NCBI GenBank assembly: GCA_965201155.1
Contig: OZ241752.1
Span: 2,604,001-2,668,000 of the forward strand
Origin: JANQOH01 sp965201155
GTDB taxonomy: Bacteria > Pseudomonadota > Alphaproteobacteria > UBA7887
DNA length: 64,000 bases
Direction: 5' to 3'
The stretch's first letter is position 1; every line of letters begins with the position of its first letter. The notes below the pieces were generated by a model. It did no database searches and had not been told where the DNA came from. It worked only from the letters and a program-made list of their open reading frames with translations. This document shows positions 24,391-34,600 of the stretch, one piece after another. Both the position numbers and the translations under genes were made by a program.

Positions 24391-25689
24391 ATGAGTCTCG
24401 GACAGCTTCGGGCGCTCCCGGGGGCGCTTGCGTTTTTCCTTCTTCCCCTGCCGGCATTCGCGCAGGAATCCGGCCTGAGCGCGGGCGATACCGCCTGGAT
24501 CATCACCGCCAGCGCACTCGTGCTATTCATGACCCTGCCGGGCTTGGCCATGTTCTATGCGGGCTTGGTGCGGTCGCAGGCCGTGCTCTCGGTCATCATG
24601 CAATGCCTCGCCATAGCCTGTCTGGCAAGCGTTCTGTGGCTGGTGGTCGGCTACAGCCTCGCATTCGGCGACAGCGCCGGCGGCATTGTCGGTAATCTGG
24701 GCAAGGCCTTTTTCGTCGGCGTCACCTCCGATGTCCTGTCCGGATCCATACCGGAAATCGTCTTTGCCGTCTTCCAGATGACTTTTGCCATCATTACCCC
24801 CGCCCTCATCATCGGCGCCTATGTCGAGCGCATAAAATTCACCGCTGTGCTCATCATCAGCGGTGCATGGCTGCTGCTGGTCTACGCGCCTGTGTGCCAT
24901 TGGGTATGGGGCGGCGGCTGGCTGGGTGACCTCGGGGTCCTGGACTTCGCGGGTGGCCTGGTGGTTCACGCAACTGCCGGCGTCTCTGCCCTCGTGATTG
25001 CCGCGCTGCTCGGCTCGCGGCGCAGTTTCCCCAATCAGATTCATCCACCGCACAGCCCCGGCATGACCGCCATCGGCGCCGCAATGCTGTGGGTGGGATG
25101 GTTCGGTTTTAATGGCGGCAGCCAGCTTGCGGCAGACGGCGGGGCAGGCATGGCCATCGCAGTTACCCACATCTCGGCCTCTACCGCCGCCATCGTGTGG
25201 GCCGGCATCGAATGGATCAAGTTCGGCAAGACATCGCTGGTCGGCGCCGCGACAGGCGTCATCGCCGGCCTTGCCAGCATCACCCCCGCGTCGGGCTTCG
25301 TTGGCCCCATAGGCGCCCTCGTCATCGGCGCTGCCGCCGGCATCATCTGCTTCTACGCGGTCGAACTCGTCAAATCACGGATGAAAATCGACGACTCGCT
25401 GGATGTGTTCGCGGTTCACGGCATCGGTGGCCTGCTCGGCATCCTCCTGGTGTCGTTCCTCGCGCCGGTGTTCCTCGGCGGTGGCGGCCTGGCCGAGGGC
25501 GTAAGCGTCGGACAGCAATTCGGCGTGCAGGTCATCGGAGCTATCGCGACCGTCGTCTGGTCCGTCGTAGCGACCTGGGTGATCGTGAAAGTCACCGGTG
25601 TCCTTACCTCCGGTATCCGCGTGGATGAGGAAGACGAACTTCTCGGACTCGATCTCGCCACTCACGGCGAACGCGGGTACGATCTCTGA
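24391..25689 (+). CDS. amtB: ammonium transporter Amt
   Basis: This 432-residue protein has a cleavable signal (residues 1-23, ending PAFAQ) followed by about eleven membrane helices. The pore histidines are present in CHWVWG and VFAVHGIGG, matching His168 and His318 of E. coli AmtB. FYAGLVRSQ and WVGWFGFNGGS are family signatures. It conducts ammonium/ammonia into the cell. GGGAGGAG precedes the ATG. It is followed 24 bases later by a PII-type gene, the standard partner that plugs Amt by its T-loop, but that PII is atypical (see next entry). Confidence 0.95.
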   Translation: MSLGQLRALPGALAFFLLPLPAFAQESGLSAGDTAWIITASALVLFMTLPGLAMFYAGLVRSQAVLSVIMQCLAIACLASVLWLVVGYSLAFGDSAGGIVGNLGKAFFVGVTSDVLSGSIPEIVFAVFQMTFAIITPALIIGAYVERIKFTAVLIISGAWLLLVYAPVCHWVWGGGWLGDLGVLDFAGGLVVHATAGVSALVIAALLGSRRSFPNQIHPPHSPGMTAIGAAMLWVGWFGFNGGSQLAADGGAGMAIAVTHISASTAAIVWAGIEWIKFGKTSLVGAATGVIAGLASITPASGFVGPIGALVIGAAAGIICFYAVELVKSRMKIDDSLDVFAVHGIGGLLGILLVSFLAPVFLGGGGLAEGVSVGQQFGVQVIGAIATVVWSVVATWVIVKVTGVLTSGIRVDEEDELLGLDLATHGERGYDL

Positions 25690-25713
25690 CAGACAACGGC
25701 AGGTTGGTAACCC

Positions 25714-26052
25714 ATGAAACTGGTCAAGGCGGTCATCAAGCCGCACAAGCTGGACCCGGTGCACGAAGCACTGGTACAAATCGGTGTTCCTGGCCTTATC
25801 GCCAGGGAAATCAAGGCGTTCGACCGACAGATGGGCCATTCGGAAATCCACCGCGGTACGCAGTATTCGGTTGCGTTCATGCCCATGGTGGAAATTGAGG
25901 CCGCCGTCGCCGACGGCTTGGTCGAAGAAGTGGTGGAAGCCATCCGCCAAAAGGCGGATACGAAAAGCGCAGGCGACGGCAAGATATTGATCGGCGATCT
26001 GTCCGACGCACTGCGTATCCATACCGGAGAAACCGGCGAAGCCGCGCTCTGA
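25714..26052 (+). CDS. divergent PII signalling protein (GlnK-like) paired with amt
   Basis: This 112-residue protein has the PII fold throughout: MKLVKAVIKPHKLDPVHEAL at the start, GDGK at 87-90 and RIHTGE near the end. The uridylylation Tyr51 and Gln39 are kept. Several normally fixed positions differ from E. coli GlnB: Lys58, which contacts 2-oxoglutarate, is Met; Lys40 is Met; Tyr46 is His; Asp54 is Ala; and Arg103 of the nucleotide site is His. Lys90 and Arg101 remain. By position it should gate the adjacent Amt, but its metabolite response is predicted to differ from a standard GlnK. A canonical GlnB is encoded at 61461-61799. Confidence 0.85.
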   Translation: MKLVKAVIKPHKLDPVHEALVQIGVPGLIAREIKAFDRQMGHSEIHRGTQYSVAFMPMVEIEAAVADGLVEEVVEAIRQKADTKSAGDGKILIGDLSDALRIHTGETGEAAL

Positions 26053-26130
26053 ACGCGCTGCCGGCACAACACGCGGATTGCCGGTCATGACGACCGGGCG
26101 GAACTGCTCAAGGGAGGATGGTAACTAAAT

Positions 26131-26469
26131 ATGGACGTGAACACCGAGCGCGAAGGCAACGCGTTGATCGTGAAAGTGGAGGGCCGCGTGGATGGCGCTA
26201 ATGCGCGCGAGTTCGAAGAACAGCTTAATGCCGCCGTCTCAGGCGACGACGGCAGCGTGATCGTCGATCTCGAAGGACTCTCCTATATCAGCAGCGCCGG
26301 ATTGCGCGCGATCCTGCTCGTCACCAAGAGCCTCAAGCAGCGCAGCACACAATTCTCCATCTGCTCCCTTAACCCCTCCGTCAGCGAAGTCTTCCAGATC
26401 TCCGGCTTCGACAAGATCATCACGGTCCATCCCTCGCGCGCAAACGCCGTGCAAGCTGCCGGCGGCTGA
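26131..26469 (+). CDS. STAS-domain protein (anti-sigma factor antagonist type)
   Basis: This 112-residue single STAS domain has IVDLEGLSYISSAGLRAILL, in which the second Ser of the SSAGLR pair is the position phosphorylated in SpoIIAA/RsbV proteins. In that family the unphosphorylated form sequesters an anti-sigma kinase. No such kinase or sigma factor gene is nearby, so its partner is elsewhere. AAGGGAGG lies upstream of the ATG. It is 78 bases after the PII-like gene, and co-transcription is possible. Confidence 0.85.
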   Translation: MDVNTEREGNALIVKVEGRVDGANAREFEEQLNAAVSGDDGSVIVDLEGLSYISSAGLRAILLVTKSLKQRSTQFSICSLNPSVSEVFQISGFDKIITVHPSRANAVQAAGG

Positions 26470-26492
26470 CTCCCGCCGCCCACCTGAGCGGA

Positions 26493-26978
26493 ATGATGTC
26501 GCCCGATCATGGATCGGGCGACGCGCGCGTCTGTGCCTTGCCCGACGCGGCTGCGAGCCTGCGGCTCGGCGCGGCCGTTGCTGCTTCCGCCCGCGCCGGC
26601 GACCTCATCGCACTCCATGGCGGCCTTGGCGCCGGAAAAACAACCTTCGCACGCGGCTTCCTCCGCGGCCGCGGCGTGACCGAAGATGTCCCCAGCCCCA
26701 CCTTCACGCTCGTCCAGATCTATGAACCACACTCCGGCCCGGTCTGGCATTGTGACCTCTATCGCATCGACCGCCCCGAAGACATCCGCGAACTCGGCAT
26801 AGAGGAAGCGCTGGACGAAGCGGTGGTACTCGTCGAGTGGCCCGACCGCATGGACCCTTTGCCGCCCGTGCCGCGGCTCGATATACGCCTCTCCTTCGCC
26901 GGAGCGGGGCGACGTGCCCGGCTCCAGGCGCACGGCGAATGGACCACCCGCCTGCCTGCCATGACCCATGAACCCTGA
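26493..26978 (+). CDS. tsaE: tRNA threonylcarbamoyladenosine biosynthesis ATPase TsaE
   Basis: This 161-residue P-loop ATPase works with TsaB and TsaD to make t6A37 in ANN-reading tRNAs. The motifs are GGLGAGKTTFARGFL (Walker A, ~43-57), SPTFTLVQIY, WHCDLYRI and VEWPDRM. The first 15 residues are poorly conserved and coincide with a perfect inverted repeat, so the true start could lie further in. It overlaps the amgK start by 11 bases, beginning the tsaE-amgK-murU-addB-addA run. Confidence 0.9.
   Translation: MMSPDHGSGDARVCALPDAAASLRLGAAVAASARAGDLIALHGGLGAGKTTFARGFLRGRGVTEDVPSPTFTLVQIYEPHSGPVWHCDLYRIDRPEDIRELGIEEALDEAVVLVEWPDRMDPLPPVPRLDIRLSFAGAGRRARLQAHGEWTTRLPAMTHEP
26498..26522. repeat. 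11-bp perfect inverted repeat over the tsaE start
   Basis: GTCGCCCGATC (26498-26508), loop ATG, GATCGGGCGAC (26512-26522). It has no T-run, so it is not an obvious terminator. In mRNA it would form a very stable hairpin within the first ten codons of tsaE. Confidence 0.6.
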
Positions 26979-27960
26979 GCGGACCGCACAAATCTCCGCG
27001 TTTCTCGACGCCGCCGGTTGGGGCAATGCGGAGCGTCTTCCCCTCGCCGGCGACGCATCCTTCCGCCGCTATGAACGACTCACGCTGGGATCATCCCGCG
27101 CCGTATTGATGGACGCCCCGCCGCCGCAGGAAGACGTACGCCCGTTTTGCGCCATAGCGCGCCATTTGCGCGCTCAGGGCTACAGCGCCCCGCGCATCTG
27201 CGCCGAGGACGCCGCGACCGGCCTTCTGGTGATAGAGGACCTCGGCGACAACACCTACAGCCGTGTGCTCGACTCCGGTGCCCCCCCGGCGCCCCTTTAC
27301 TCTGCCGCAGTCGCCGTGTTGTCGGACCTGCACCGCCAACCCGCGCCCGCCGGTGTCGCGGCTTACGATGAAGCCGCCTGCCTCACCGAGGTCGACTTGT
27401 TGCTCGACTGGTTTCTGCCGGCTGCGGGCATCACCGATGCCGACAAACTTCGCTCCGCTTATCACGCGGCCTGGTGCGCCGTGCTCCCGTCCGCGTGGAC
27501 CGACGCGCCAGTACTCGTCCTGCGTGACTACCACGCGGACAACCTTATGTGGCTCCCTGACCGCCCCGGCCTCGCGCGGGTTGGCCTTCTCGACTTTCAG
27601 GACGCGCTGGCAGGCTCCCCCGCTTACGATCTCGTATCACTGCTCGAAGACGCCCGACGCGACGTGCCGCCCGCCCTGACCGAAGCCATGCTCGCCCAAT
27701 ATGTCAGTGCCTTGCCCGCGAGTGCCGATCCGCACGCCTTCCGCGACGCCTATGACGTGTTGGGGGCGCAGCGCAACGCAAAGATCGTGGGGATTTTCAC
27801 CCGCCTGTGGAAGCGTGACGGCAAACCCGCCTATCTCGACATGATACCCCGTGTCTGGCGCTTGCTGGAAGACGATCTCGCCCGCCCTCCGCTTGCCCCG
27901 GTGCGTGCGTGGTTCGATCGCCATGTACCGCCGCCCTTGCGGCGAGCGCCCACTCCATGA
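26968..27960 (+). CDS. amgK: anomeric N-acetylmuramate/N-acetylglucosamine kinase AmgK
   Basis: This 330-residue aminoglycoside-phosphotransferase-fold kinase has GDASFRRYERL near residue 28, VLRDYHADNLMW as the catalytic HxDxxxxN block near 190, and GLLDFQDALAGSPAYDLVSL as the metal Asp block. It matches the group that phosphorylates MurNAc at O1 in the peptidoglycan-recycling bypass of fosfomycin-sensitive synthesis. The next gene, murU, performs the following step, and the two overlap by 4 bases. Confidence 0.9.
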   Translation: MNPERTAQISAFLDAAGWGNAERLPLAGDASFRRYERLTLGSSRAVLMDAPPPQEDVRPFCAIARHLRAQGYSAPRICAEDAATGLLVIEDLGDNTYSRVLDSGAPPAPLYSAAVAVLSDLHRQPAPAGVAAYDEAACLTEVDLLLDWFLPAAGITDADKLRSAYHAAWCAVLPSAWTDAPVLVLRDYHADNLMWLPDRPGLARVGLLDFQDALAGSPAYDLVSLLEDARRDVPPALTEAMLAQYVSALPASADPHAFRDAYDVLGAQRNAKIVGIFTRLWKRDGKPAYLDMIPRVWRLLEDDLARPPLAPVRAWFDRHVPPPLRRAPTP

Positions 27961-28670
27961 CGGTACCTGCTCGCGCCATGGTGCTGGCAGCAGGCCGTGG
28001 CGAGCGCATGCGGCCCCTGACGGACACCATCCCCAAGCCGTTGGTCCGCGTCGCCGGCCGCGCCATGCTCGACCGGACACTCGATACGCTGGCGGCCGCC
28101 GGAGTCGCTGACGCCGTGGTCAATGTCTGGCACCTCGCCGGGCAGATCGAAACCCACCTTGCCGACCGCACGGCGCCGCGTATCACCGTCTCGCGGGAAG
28201 CATGCCTCCTGGACACCGGCGGCGGCATCGCTCATGCCCTGCACCGTTTCGACGGCGCCCCGTTCTGTGTGGCCAACAGCGATGTGGTGGTGTTTGACGG
28301 AGTCGAACCGGTATGGAAAAGGCTCGCCCGGGCATGGAACGACTCCGCCATGGACGCTTTGCTGCTGCTCGCGCCTGCCGCCAGCGCATTCGGGTATGAC
28401 GGCCCCGGCGATTTCCAGTTCTCCCGCGACGGCCGCCTCCGCCGCCGCGAAGAGCGCGAAATCGCTGCCTTCGTCTATACCGGTTGTCAAATTATGCACC
28501 CGCGGCTATTTGCCGCCGCGCCGCCCGGCCCCTTCTCGCTCAACCTGCTCTTCGACCGCGCTCTCGCGGCAGACCGCCTGGGTGCCATCGTCCATGACGG
28601 AGCATGGTTCCACGTCGGCACGCCGGGAGCGCTGCATGCGGTGGAAAAAGCCATCGCGCAACTGTGCTGA
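27957..28670 (+). CDS. murU: MurNAc-1-phosphate uridylyltransferase MurU
   Basis: This 237-residue nucleotidyltransferase has AMVLAAGRGERMRPLT at the start, IPKPLVRVAG (substrate/nucleotide Lys), ACLLDTGGGIAHAL and FCVANSDVVV (metal Asp). It converts MurNAc-1-P and UTP to UDP-MurNAc. It starts at an ATG overlapping the amgK stop and ends by sharing one base with the addB start. It has the same role as in Pseudomonas, where AmgK and MurU bypass de novo UDP-MurNAc synthesis. Confidence 0.9.
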   Translation: MTVPARAMVLAAGRGERMRPLTDTIPKPLVRVAGRAMLDRTLDTLAAAGVADAVVNVWHLAGQIETHLADRTAPRITVSREACLLDTGGGIAHALHRFDGAPFCVANSDVVVFDGVEPVWKRLARAWNDSAMDALLLLAPAASAFGYDGPGDFQFSRDGRLRRREEREIAAFVYTGCQIMHPRLFAAAPPGPFSLNLLFDRALAADRLGAIVHDGAWFHVGTPGALHAVEKAIAQLC

Positions 28671-31642
28671 TGGGCGCTGTTCTCACCATTCCCGCCACCG
28701 CGAACTTCATCGACCTGCTGGCGGAAAAGCTCTTGGCCGACGCCGGCGGCGATCCGCTGGCGCTCGCTCGGGCGCGCGTGTTCCTTCCTACCCAGCGGTC
28801 CGTGTGGGCCTTGCAGGAGGCGCTCGTGCGCCGCGGTGGCGCCGTGCTCATGCCCGCCATCCACCCGTTGGGCGATCTCGACGACTCCGATGACGAGGAA
28901 GAAGAAAACACAGGCATCGCCGCGCGCGCAGCTATCCCCCCGCGCATTGAGCCTTTGGAGCGCCATCTCCTGCTTGCCGAACTGGTGCGGCGCTGGCGCA
29001 GGGCCGAGCCGGATACCCGCGATACCGCGCCAACGCCGGTTGTCGGCACTTTACGCCTCGCGGCCGCGTTGGCGAGGCTGCTCGACGAAATGCAGATTGC
29101 ACGGCTGGATTACTCCGCTTTCGATACGTTGGTGCCCGACGAACTCGCGGAACATTGGCAGCAGACCCTCCAATTCCTTTCCATCGTCATCGAGCATTGG
29201 CCGCAAATCCTTGCAGCCCGCGGCCTTGTCGATCCCATCGATCGCCGAAATGGCTTGCTGGAGCGGTTGGCCGCGGAGTGGCGGGCTATTCCCCCGAACA
29301 CCCCGGTAATCGCCGCCGGTTCCACCGGCAGCGTGCCGGCAACGGCCGATCTGCTTGCTGTCATCGCCGAACTTCCCCACGGATGCGTGGTCCTGCCGGG
29401 CCTCGACACCGATATGGATGCGAAAAGCTGGGCGGCGCTGACCGAAACTCACCCGCAATTCGGACTCAAGCTGTTGCTGGAAAGGCTCGGCCTCGACCGC
29501 CATGCGGTAGCCTCGTGGCCCGGAACGAACATCGGCCCGCGCGCTGCGCTGGCGCGAGAGATCATGCGCCCCGACGCAACGGCCGAAAAATGGCGCGTCG
29601 TGAGCCACATAAACGCCGGGTCTATTGCCGGCTTGCAACGCGCTGAATGTCCTGACGAACAGGCCGAGGCCGAAGCCATCGCCGTGGCTATCCGCATTGC
29701 ATTGGAAGCCCCGCAGCGCACTGTGGCGCTCGTGACACCCGACCGTCGGCTCGTGCGCCGCGTTCGCGCCGAACTTCGGCGTTGGGATATCGAGGTGGAC
29801 GAATCCGCCGGTCAGCCAATGTCCGATACGCCACCGGGAATCTTCCTCCGACTGGTAATCGAAGCCGCCGCCGAAAACCTTGCGCCTGTACCGCTGCTCG
29901 CCATGCTCAAGCACCGGCTTTGCACAGGCGGCAGGCCGTCCGCAGCGTTTCGGCGCAATGTTCGCGCTTTTGAGCGCACCTGCCTGCGCGGACCGCGCCC
30001 CGCCCCGGGCGCCGATGGCCTGCGGCAGGCGCTTGCATCCGCTCAATCCCGCCCCGATCGCGATGAATTCAAGGAGGAGTTGTCCGCTTGGCTGGAAAAA
30101 CTGCTCGCCGCGATGGCGCCGCTGACACAGTTACTCGGGAAGGATGATACCCCTCTGAACCAGTTGATTGCCGCTCATCTTCACGCTGCGGAAGCCCTTT
30201 CGGCGGACGAAAATGGTGCCATCGGCCTGTGGCGGGGGGAGGCTGGCGCCCGCTGCCGATCTTGGGTGGAAGAGTTCGGAAAGGCTGCTGAATCCGTACT
30301 GGAAACCGAGCCGCTCGGCACTCGCGGCAGCGATTATCCGGCAATCGTCACGGACATTCTGAAACGCCGCCCCTTCCGCTCGCGACGTCAGAATCATCCC
30401 CGGGTCGCCATATGGGGCGTGCTGGAGGCGCGCCTGCTGCGTGCTGACTTGCTCATCCTGGGCGGTCTGAACGAGGGTAGCTGGCCCGGCAATGCCGCGG
30501 TAGACCCGTGGCTCAGCCGCCCCATGCGTCAGCAAATCGGCCTGCCAGCCCCGGAACGCATGACAGGACTGGCGGCCCACGATTTCACGCAACTGTTCCA
30601 GGCCCCGAATGTCCTGCTGACCCGTGCCGTCAGGTTGGAGGGTACGCCCAGCGTGCCCTCGCGCTGGCTTACGCGCCTTGATGCGGTGCTCGAAGGTGCC
30701 GGCTTGACTCTGGCGGCGCCTGAGTTCGTGGGTTGGGTGCAGGAACTTGACCGACCTGACAAGCCACCCCGGCCGGCGCCCATGCCGCAGCCCAGACCCC
30801 CGATAAACGCCCGCCCGCGCCGGCTGTCCGTGACCGGCATCGAGACCTGGATGCGCGATCCCTACGCCATCTATGCTCGCCAAATCCTGCGCCTGCGCCG
30901 CATGGAGGATGTCGACGCTGACATCACCCAGGCCGACTACGGCGCCGCGGTACATGACGCGCTGCACCGCTTCCTGCAGGAAACCCCGGGGGAATTGCCC
31001 GCTGATGCCCTGCCGGGTTTGCTCAGGATCGGGCGCGAAGAATTGTCGCGGGCGCAAAATTCGCCCGGCTTGTGGGTGTTCTGGGAGCCTCGCTTCCGGC
31101 GCGTTGCTGAATGGTTTGTCAAAGAGGAACACCGTCGCCGCGCCGCCGGAATCATCGCGGCTACCGAAGTAGAGGGCGAGCTGGCATTTGATGCCCCCGG
31201 CGGCGAATTCTGCCTCATCGCACGCGCCGACCGTATCGACATGACGCCGGACGGCGTCGTCATTATCGACTACAAGACCGGCAAGCCGCCGGGAAAACGC
31301 GAAGTCGAAGCGGGTTTCGCCCCGCAACTGCCGCTTGAAGGTGCCATCCTCGCCGCCGGTGGTTTCTCCGACTTCGCTGCCGTCGCGCCTGCAAAACTTC
31401 AATACTGGCATCTGTCAGGCCGGGGTGACCCTGTCGCGAAAATCATCTCGCCTTCGTCCGTGCCGGCATCCGAACTGGCCGAGCAGGCGCTGATCGGTGT
31501 GCGCGGCCTCATCGCCCGCTATGACGATGAGAAAACGCCTTATCCACCGCGCCCGGCGCCAGCATACGCGCCCCGATACAGCGACTACGAACATCTGGCG
31601 CGAGTGGCCGAATGGGGCGCAGCCCAATCGGAGGACACATGA
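28670..31642 (+). CDS. addB: double-strand break repair helicase-nuclease subunit AddB
   Basis: This 990-residue alphaproteobacterial-type AddB has FLPTQRSVWALQEAL near residue 40 in the degenerate helicase half, ILGGLNEGSWPG near 600, and a C-terminal PD-(D/E)xK nuclease: VTGIETWMRDPYAIYARQIL near 720 and VVIIDYKTGKPPGKRE near 863. With AddA it resects double-strand ends for RecA loading. It lacks a good Walker A, as is normal for this subunit. Start and stop both overlap the neighbouring genes. Confidence 0.9.
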   Translation: MGAVLTIPATANFIDLLAEKLLADAGGDPLALARARVFLPTQRSVWALQEALVRRGGAVLMPAIHPLGDLDDSDDEEEENTGIAARAAIPPRIEPLERHLLLAELVRRWRRAEPDTRDTAPTPVVGTLRLAAALARLLDEMQIARLDYSAFDTLVPDELAEHWQQTLQFLSIVIEHWPQILAARGLVDPIDRRNGLLERLAAEWRAIPPNTPVIAAGSTGSVPATADLLAVIAELPHGCVVLPGLDTDMDAKSWAALTETHPQFGLKLLLERLGLDRHAVASWPGTNIGPRAALAREIMRPDATAEKWRVVSHINAGSIAGLQRAECPDEQAEAEAIAVAIRIALEAPQRTVALVTPDRRLVRRVRAELRRWDIEVDESAGQPMSDTPPGIFLRLVIEAAAENLAPVPLLAMLKHRLCTGGRPSAAFRRNVRAFERTCLRGPRPAPGADGLRQALASAQSRPDRDEFKEELSAWLEKLLAAMAPLTQLLGKDDTPLNQLIAAHLHAAEALSADENGAIGLWRGEAGARCRSWVEEFGKAAESVLETEPLGTRGSDYPAIVTDILKRRPFRSRRQNHPRVAIWGVLEARLLRADLLILGGLNEGSWPGNAAVDPWLSRPMRQQIGLPAPERMTGLAAHDFTQLFQAPNVLLTRAVRLEGTPSVPSRWLTRLDAVLEGAGLTLAAPEFVGWVQELDRPDKPPRPAPMPQPRPPINARPRRLSVTGIETWMRDPYAIYARQILRLRRMEDVDADITQADYGAAVHDALHRFLQETPGELPADALPGLLRIGREELSRAQNSPGLWVFWEPRFRRVAEWFVKEEHRRRAAGIIAATEVEGELAFDAPGGEFCLIARADRIDMTPDGVVIIDYKTGKPPGKREVEAGFAPQLPLEGAILAAGGFSDFAAVAPAKLQYWHLSGRGDPVAKIISPSSVPASELAEQALIGVRGLIARYDDEKTPYPPRPAPAYAPRYSDYEHLARVAEWGAAQSEDT

Positions 31643-34600
31643 TCCCGCCGGAGGCGGCACAGCGGCGCGCTGCCGACCCCGGCGCTTCAGTATGGGTGGA
31701 CGCCTCCGCCGGATCCGGCAAGACCAAAGTGCTGGTTGACCGCGTGCTGCGCCTCTTGCTCGGCGCAGAGACGCCGCCCGTCGCGCCGCAGCGCATCCTG
31801 TGCCTCACCTTCACCGCCGCCGCCGCCTCGGAGATGGCCAACCGCCTGAACCGGCAACTAGCTGCATGGGCCGTTGCTGCAGACACTGAGCTCGATACAG
31901 CGCTGACCAGCCTGACCGGCACGGCGCCGTCTTCCGAAATCCGGGCGCAAGCGCGGCGCCTGCTCGCCGTGGTGCTCGATGCGCCCGGCGGTCCTCATAT
32001 CCAGACCATCCATGCCTTTTGTCAGGCACTCTTGCGGCGCTTCCCGTTTGAAGCTCATGTCGCGCCATATTTCGAGGTCATCGACGAACGCACCGCGCAG
32101 GAATTGATGGCCGATACCCAAAACGCGCTGTTTGCCCAGCTTGGCGGCCCGGAGCAAACACCGGCTGACGCCACCCTGCGTGCCGCGCTGGATATCGTCG
32201 TCGCCAATTCCCACGAGACAACAATAGGCGCCTTGTTCGCTGAACTTGCGGATGCGCAACCTCACCTGCGGCACCTGATCTCGAGGGCGGGCAGTTTCGA
32301 CGCGTTCATCGACGCAATGCACAAGGCCATCGGCATCACGCGCGGCGCCGCTCCCGGGGATATTCTGCACCGCGCCTGCACTGCAGGCGATATTGACAAA
32401 CCCGGTCTCGAACGCCTGGCCGCGGCACTCGGCACCGGCAGCGACCGGGACCGTGAACGCGGGGCCACCGTCAACGCATGGATCGCCGGCGGCAGCGAAT
32501 ACCGCGCTGCCAATTTCAACGCCTATTGCAGAGTGTTCCTGACTGGCCAGGAAAACCCCCGCAAGGTCGTCGCCACGAAGGCCGTCCTCAAAAGGGCACC
32601 TGAATGCGAAGACGTCATCGCAAACGAAACCAGGCGGCTGGAAATCGTTATCGGGAACCGGAAGCGAGCCATGGTTGCCAGTGCCACGACGGCCCTGCTG
32701 ACCATCGGCAACGCTATCCTCACCGAATATGAAAGCCGAAAACACGCGAAAGGCTGGCTTGATTTTGACGATCTGATCAACAAGACGCGAGACCTCCTGA
32801 CCCGGCCGGGAACCGCGCCATGGGTATTGTTCAAGCTTGACGGCGGCCTCGATCATATTCTGATCGACGAGGCGCAGGACACCAGCCCCGAACAATGGGA
32901 TGTGGTGCGGGGCCTGGCCGAAGAATTTTTTGCTGGCGAGGGAGCGCGCCCCGAAACGCGCACCGTGTTCGGGGTGGGAGACCCCAAACAATCCATCTAC
33001 AGCTTTCAGCGTGCCAACCCGGTGCAATTTTCGCGCATGAGGCGCCGCTTTGCAGAGAAGGTGCAGGCCGCCGGGCAGCGTTGGGAGGATGTCGCGCTGG
33101 ACTGGTCATTTCGTTCCACCGAACCCGTCCTTGCAGCGGTCGATGCGGTCTTTGCCGAGCCCGAAGCGCATGCGGGAATGGTGTTCGACGGGCGCGAGGT
33201 GCGGCACACCGCGCACCGCGCGGGCCATGCCGGCGAGGTAGAACTTTGGCCATTCATCCCCACTGCGCCCTCAACTTCCCCGGAACCCTGGAAGCCGCCG
33301 GTCGAGCGCGTATCCCCACCCGATGCCATGGATGTGCTCGCCTGCCAGGTTGCCGACGCTATTCACAGCTTGTGCCGCGGCGCCCGCCTTGAAAGCCAGG
33401 GAAGGGCGGTCCGACCCGGTGACATTCTTATTCTCGTGCGCCGCCGCAACCGGTTTCTTGAAGAATTACTGCGGCGCCTGAAGGAACACGGTGTGCCCGT
33501 AGCCGGATCTGACCGCCAGGCGCTCACCGACCATATCGCCGTCATGGACCTCATGGCCCTCGGGCGCTTCCTGCTTCATCCCGGAGACAATCTCAGTCTC
33601 GCGGAAGCACTGAAAAGCCCCTTGTTCGGCCTCGACGATGACGACTTGTTCTCACTCGCGCACGGTCGCGGCCCGCAATCGCTTTGGCAGCGCCTGAACG
33701 CCGCAGCCGGGGAAGACGGCAAGCACCCCCGTTTCGGCGCTCCCGTCCTGCAACTGCGGCGCCTTCTCGCCCGTGCGGACTCACGAACCCCGTATGAACT
33801 CTACGCTGGGCTGCTTGCCGCAGAAGGCGGACGCCGCTGCTTCTACGCTCGCCTCGGAGAAGAGGCGGTCGAGCCCCTGAATGTGTTTCTCGCCCAGGCG
33901 CTCGAATATGAACTTGGCAATATTCCCAGCCTCCAGGGATTTCTCCATTGGCTCGAGAGCGGCGACGTGGATGTCAAACGCGATCAGAACACGGTCGGCG
34001 GCGGCGCCGTGCGCGTGATGACCGTCCATGGTGCCAAGGGGCTGGAAGCACCCATCGTGTTCCTGCCCGATACCATGCAACTGCCGCCGAGCGACGACGC
34101 CCTGGTCTGGGCGCCCGACCGCTCCGTTGTCGTGTGGCCGGTGCGAAAGGAACATTGGGACCCGGTCACGACGGTATGGCGCGACAAAGCCCGCGAACGG
34201 CGCATGGAAGAATATAATCGCCTGCTCTATGTGGCGATGACCCGCGCCGAGGACAGACTCATCATCGGCGGCTGGCAGGCTGGTAATGGCGTGTCAGAAA
34301 AATCCTGGTACGCCATGGTCGAAAGGGCCATGGCCCAACTCGTCGACGCCCCGGAAGACCCGGAAGCGCCGCTGATCCTCCAGAGCGACCAGACAATCGC
34401 GCCGACAAGGGAGGAGGCGCCGGGCGCGCCGGCTGAGGCCGCCGCACCGCCGCCGAGTTGGTTGTACGCTCCCGCGACTCGGGAAGCCGCCGCCCGTCCC
34501 CGGACAAGCAGTGCAGGGACGGGCGGGGACGCCAGGATGGCGCGCGGAGAACGCCTCCACAGCTTGCTGCAAGCATGGCCCGACCTGCCTGCCAATACCT

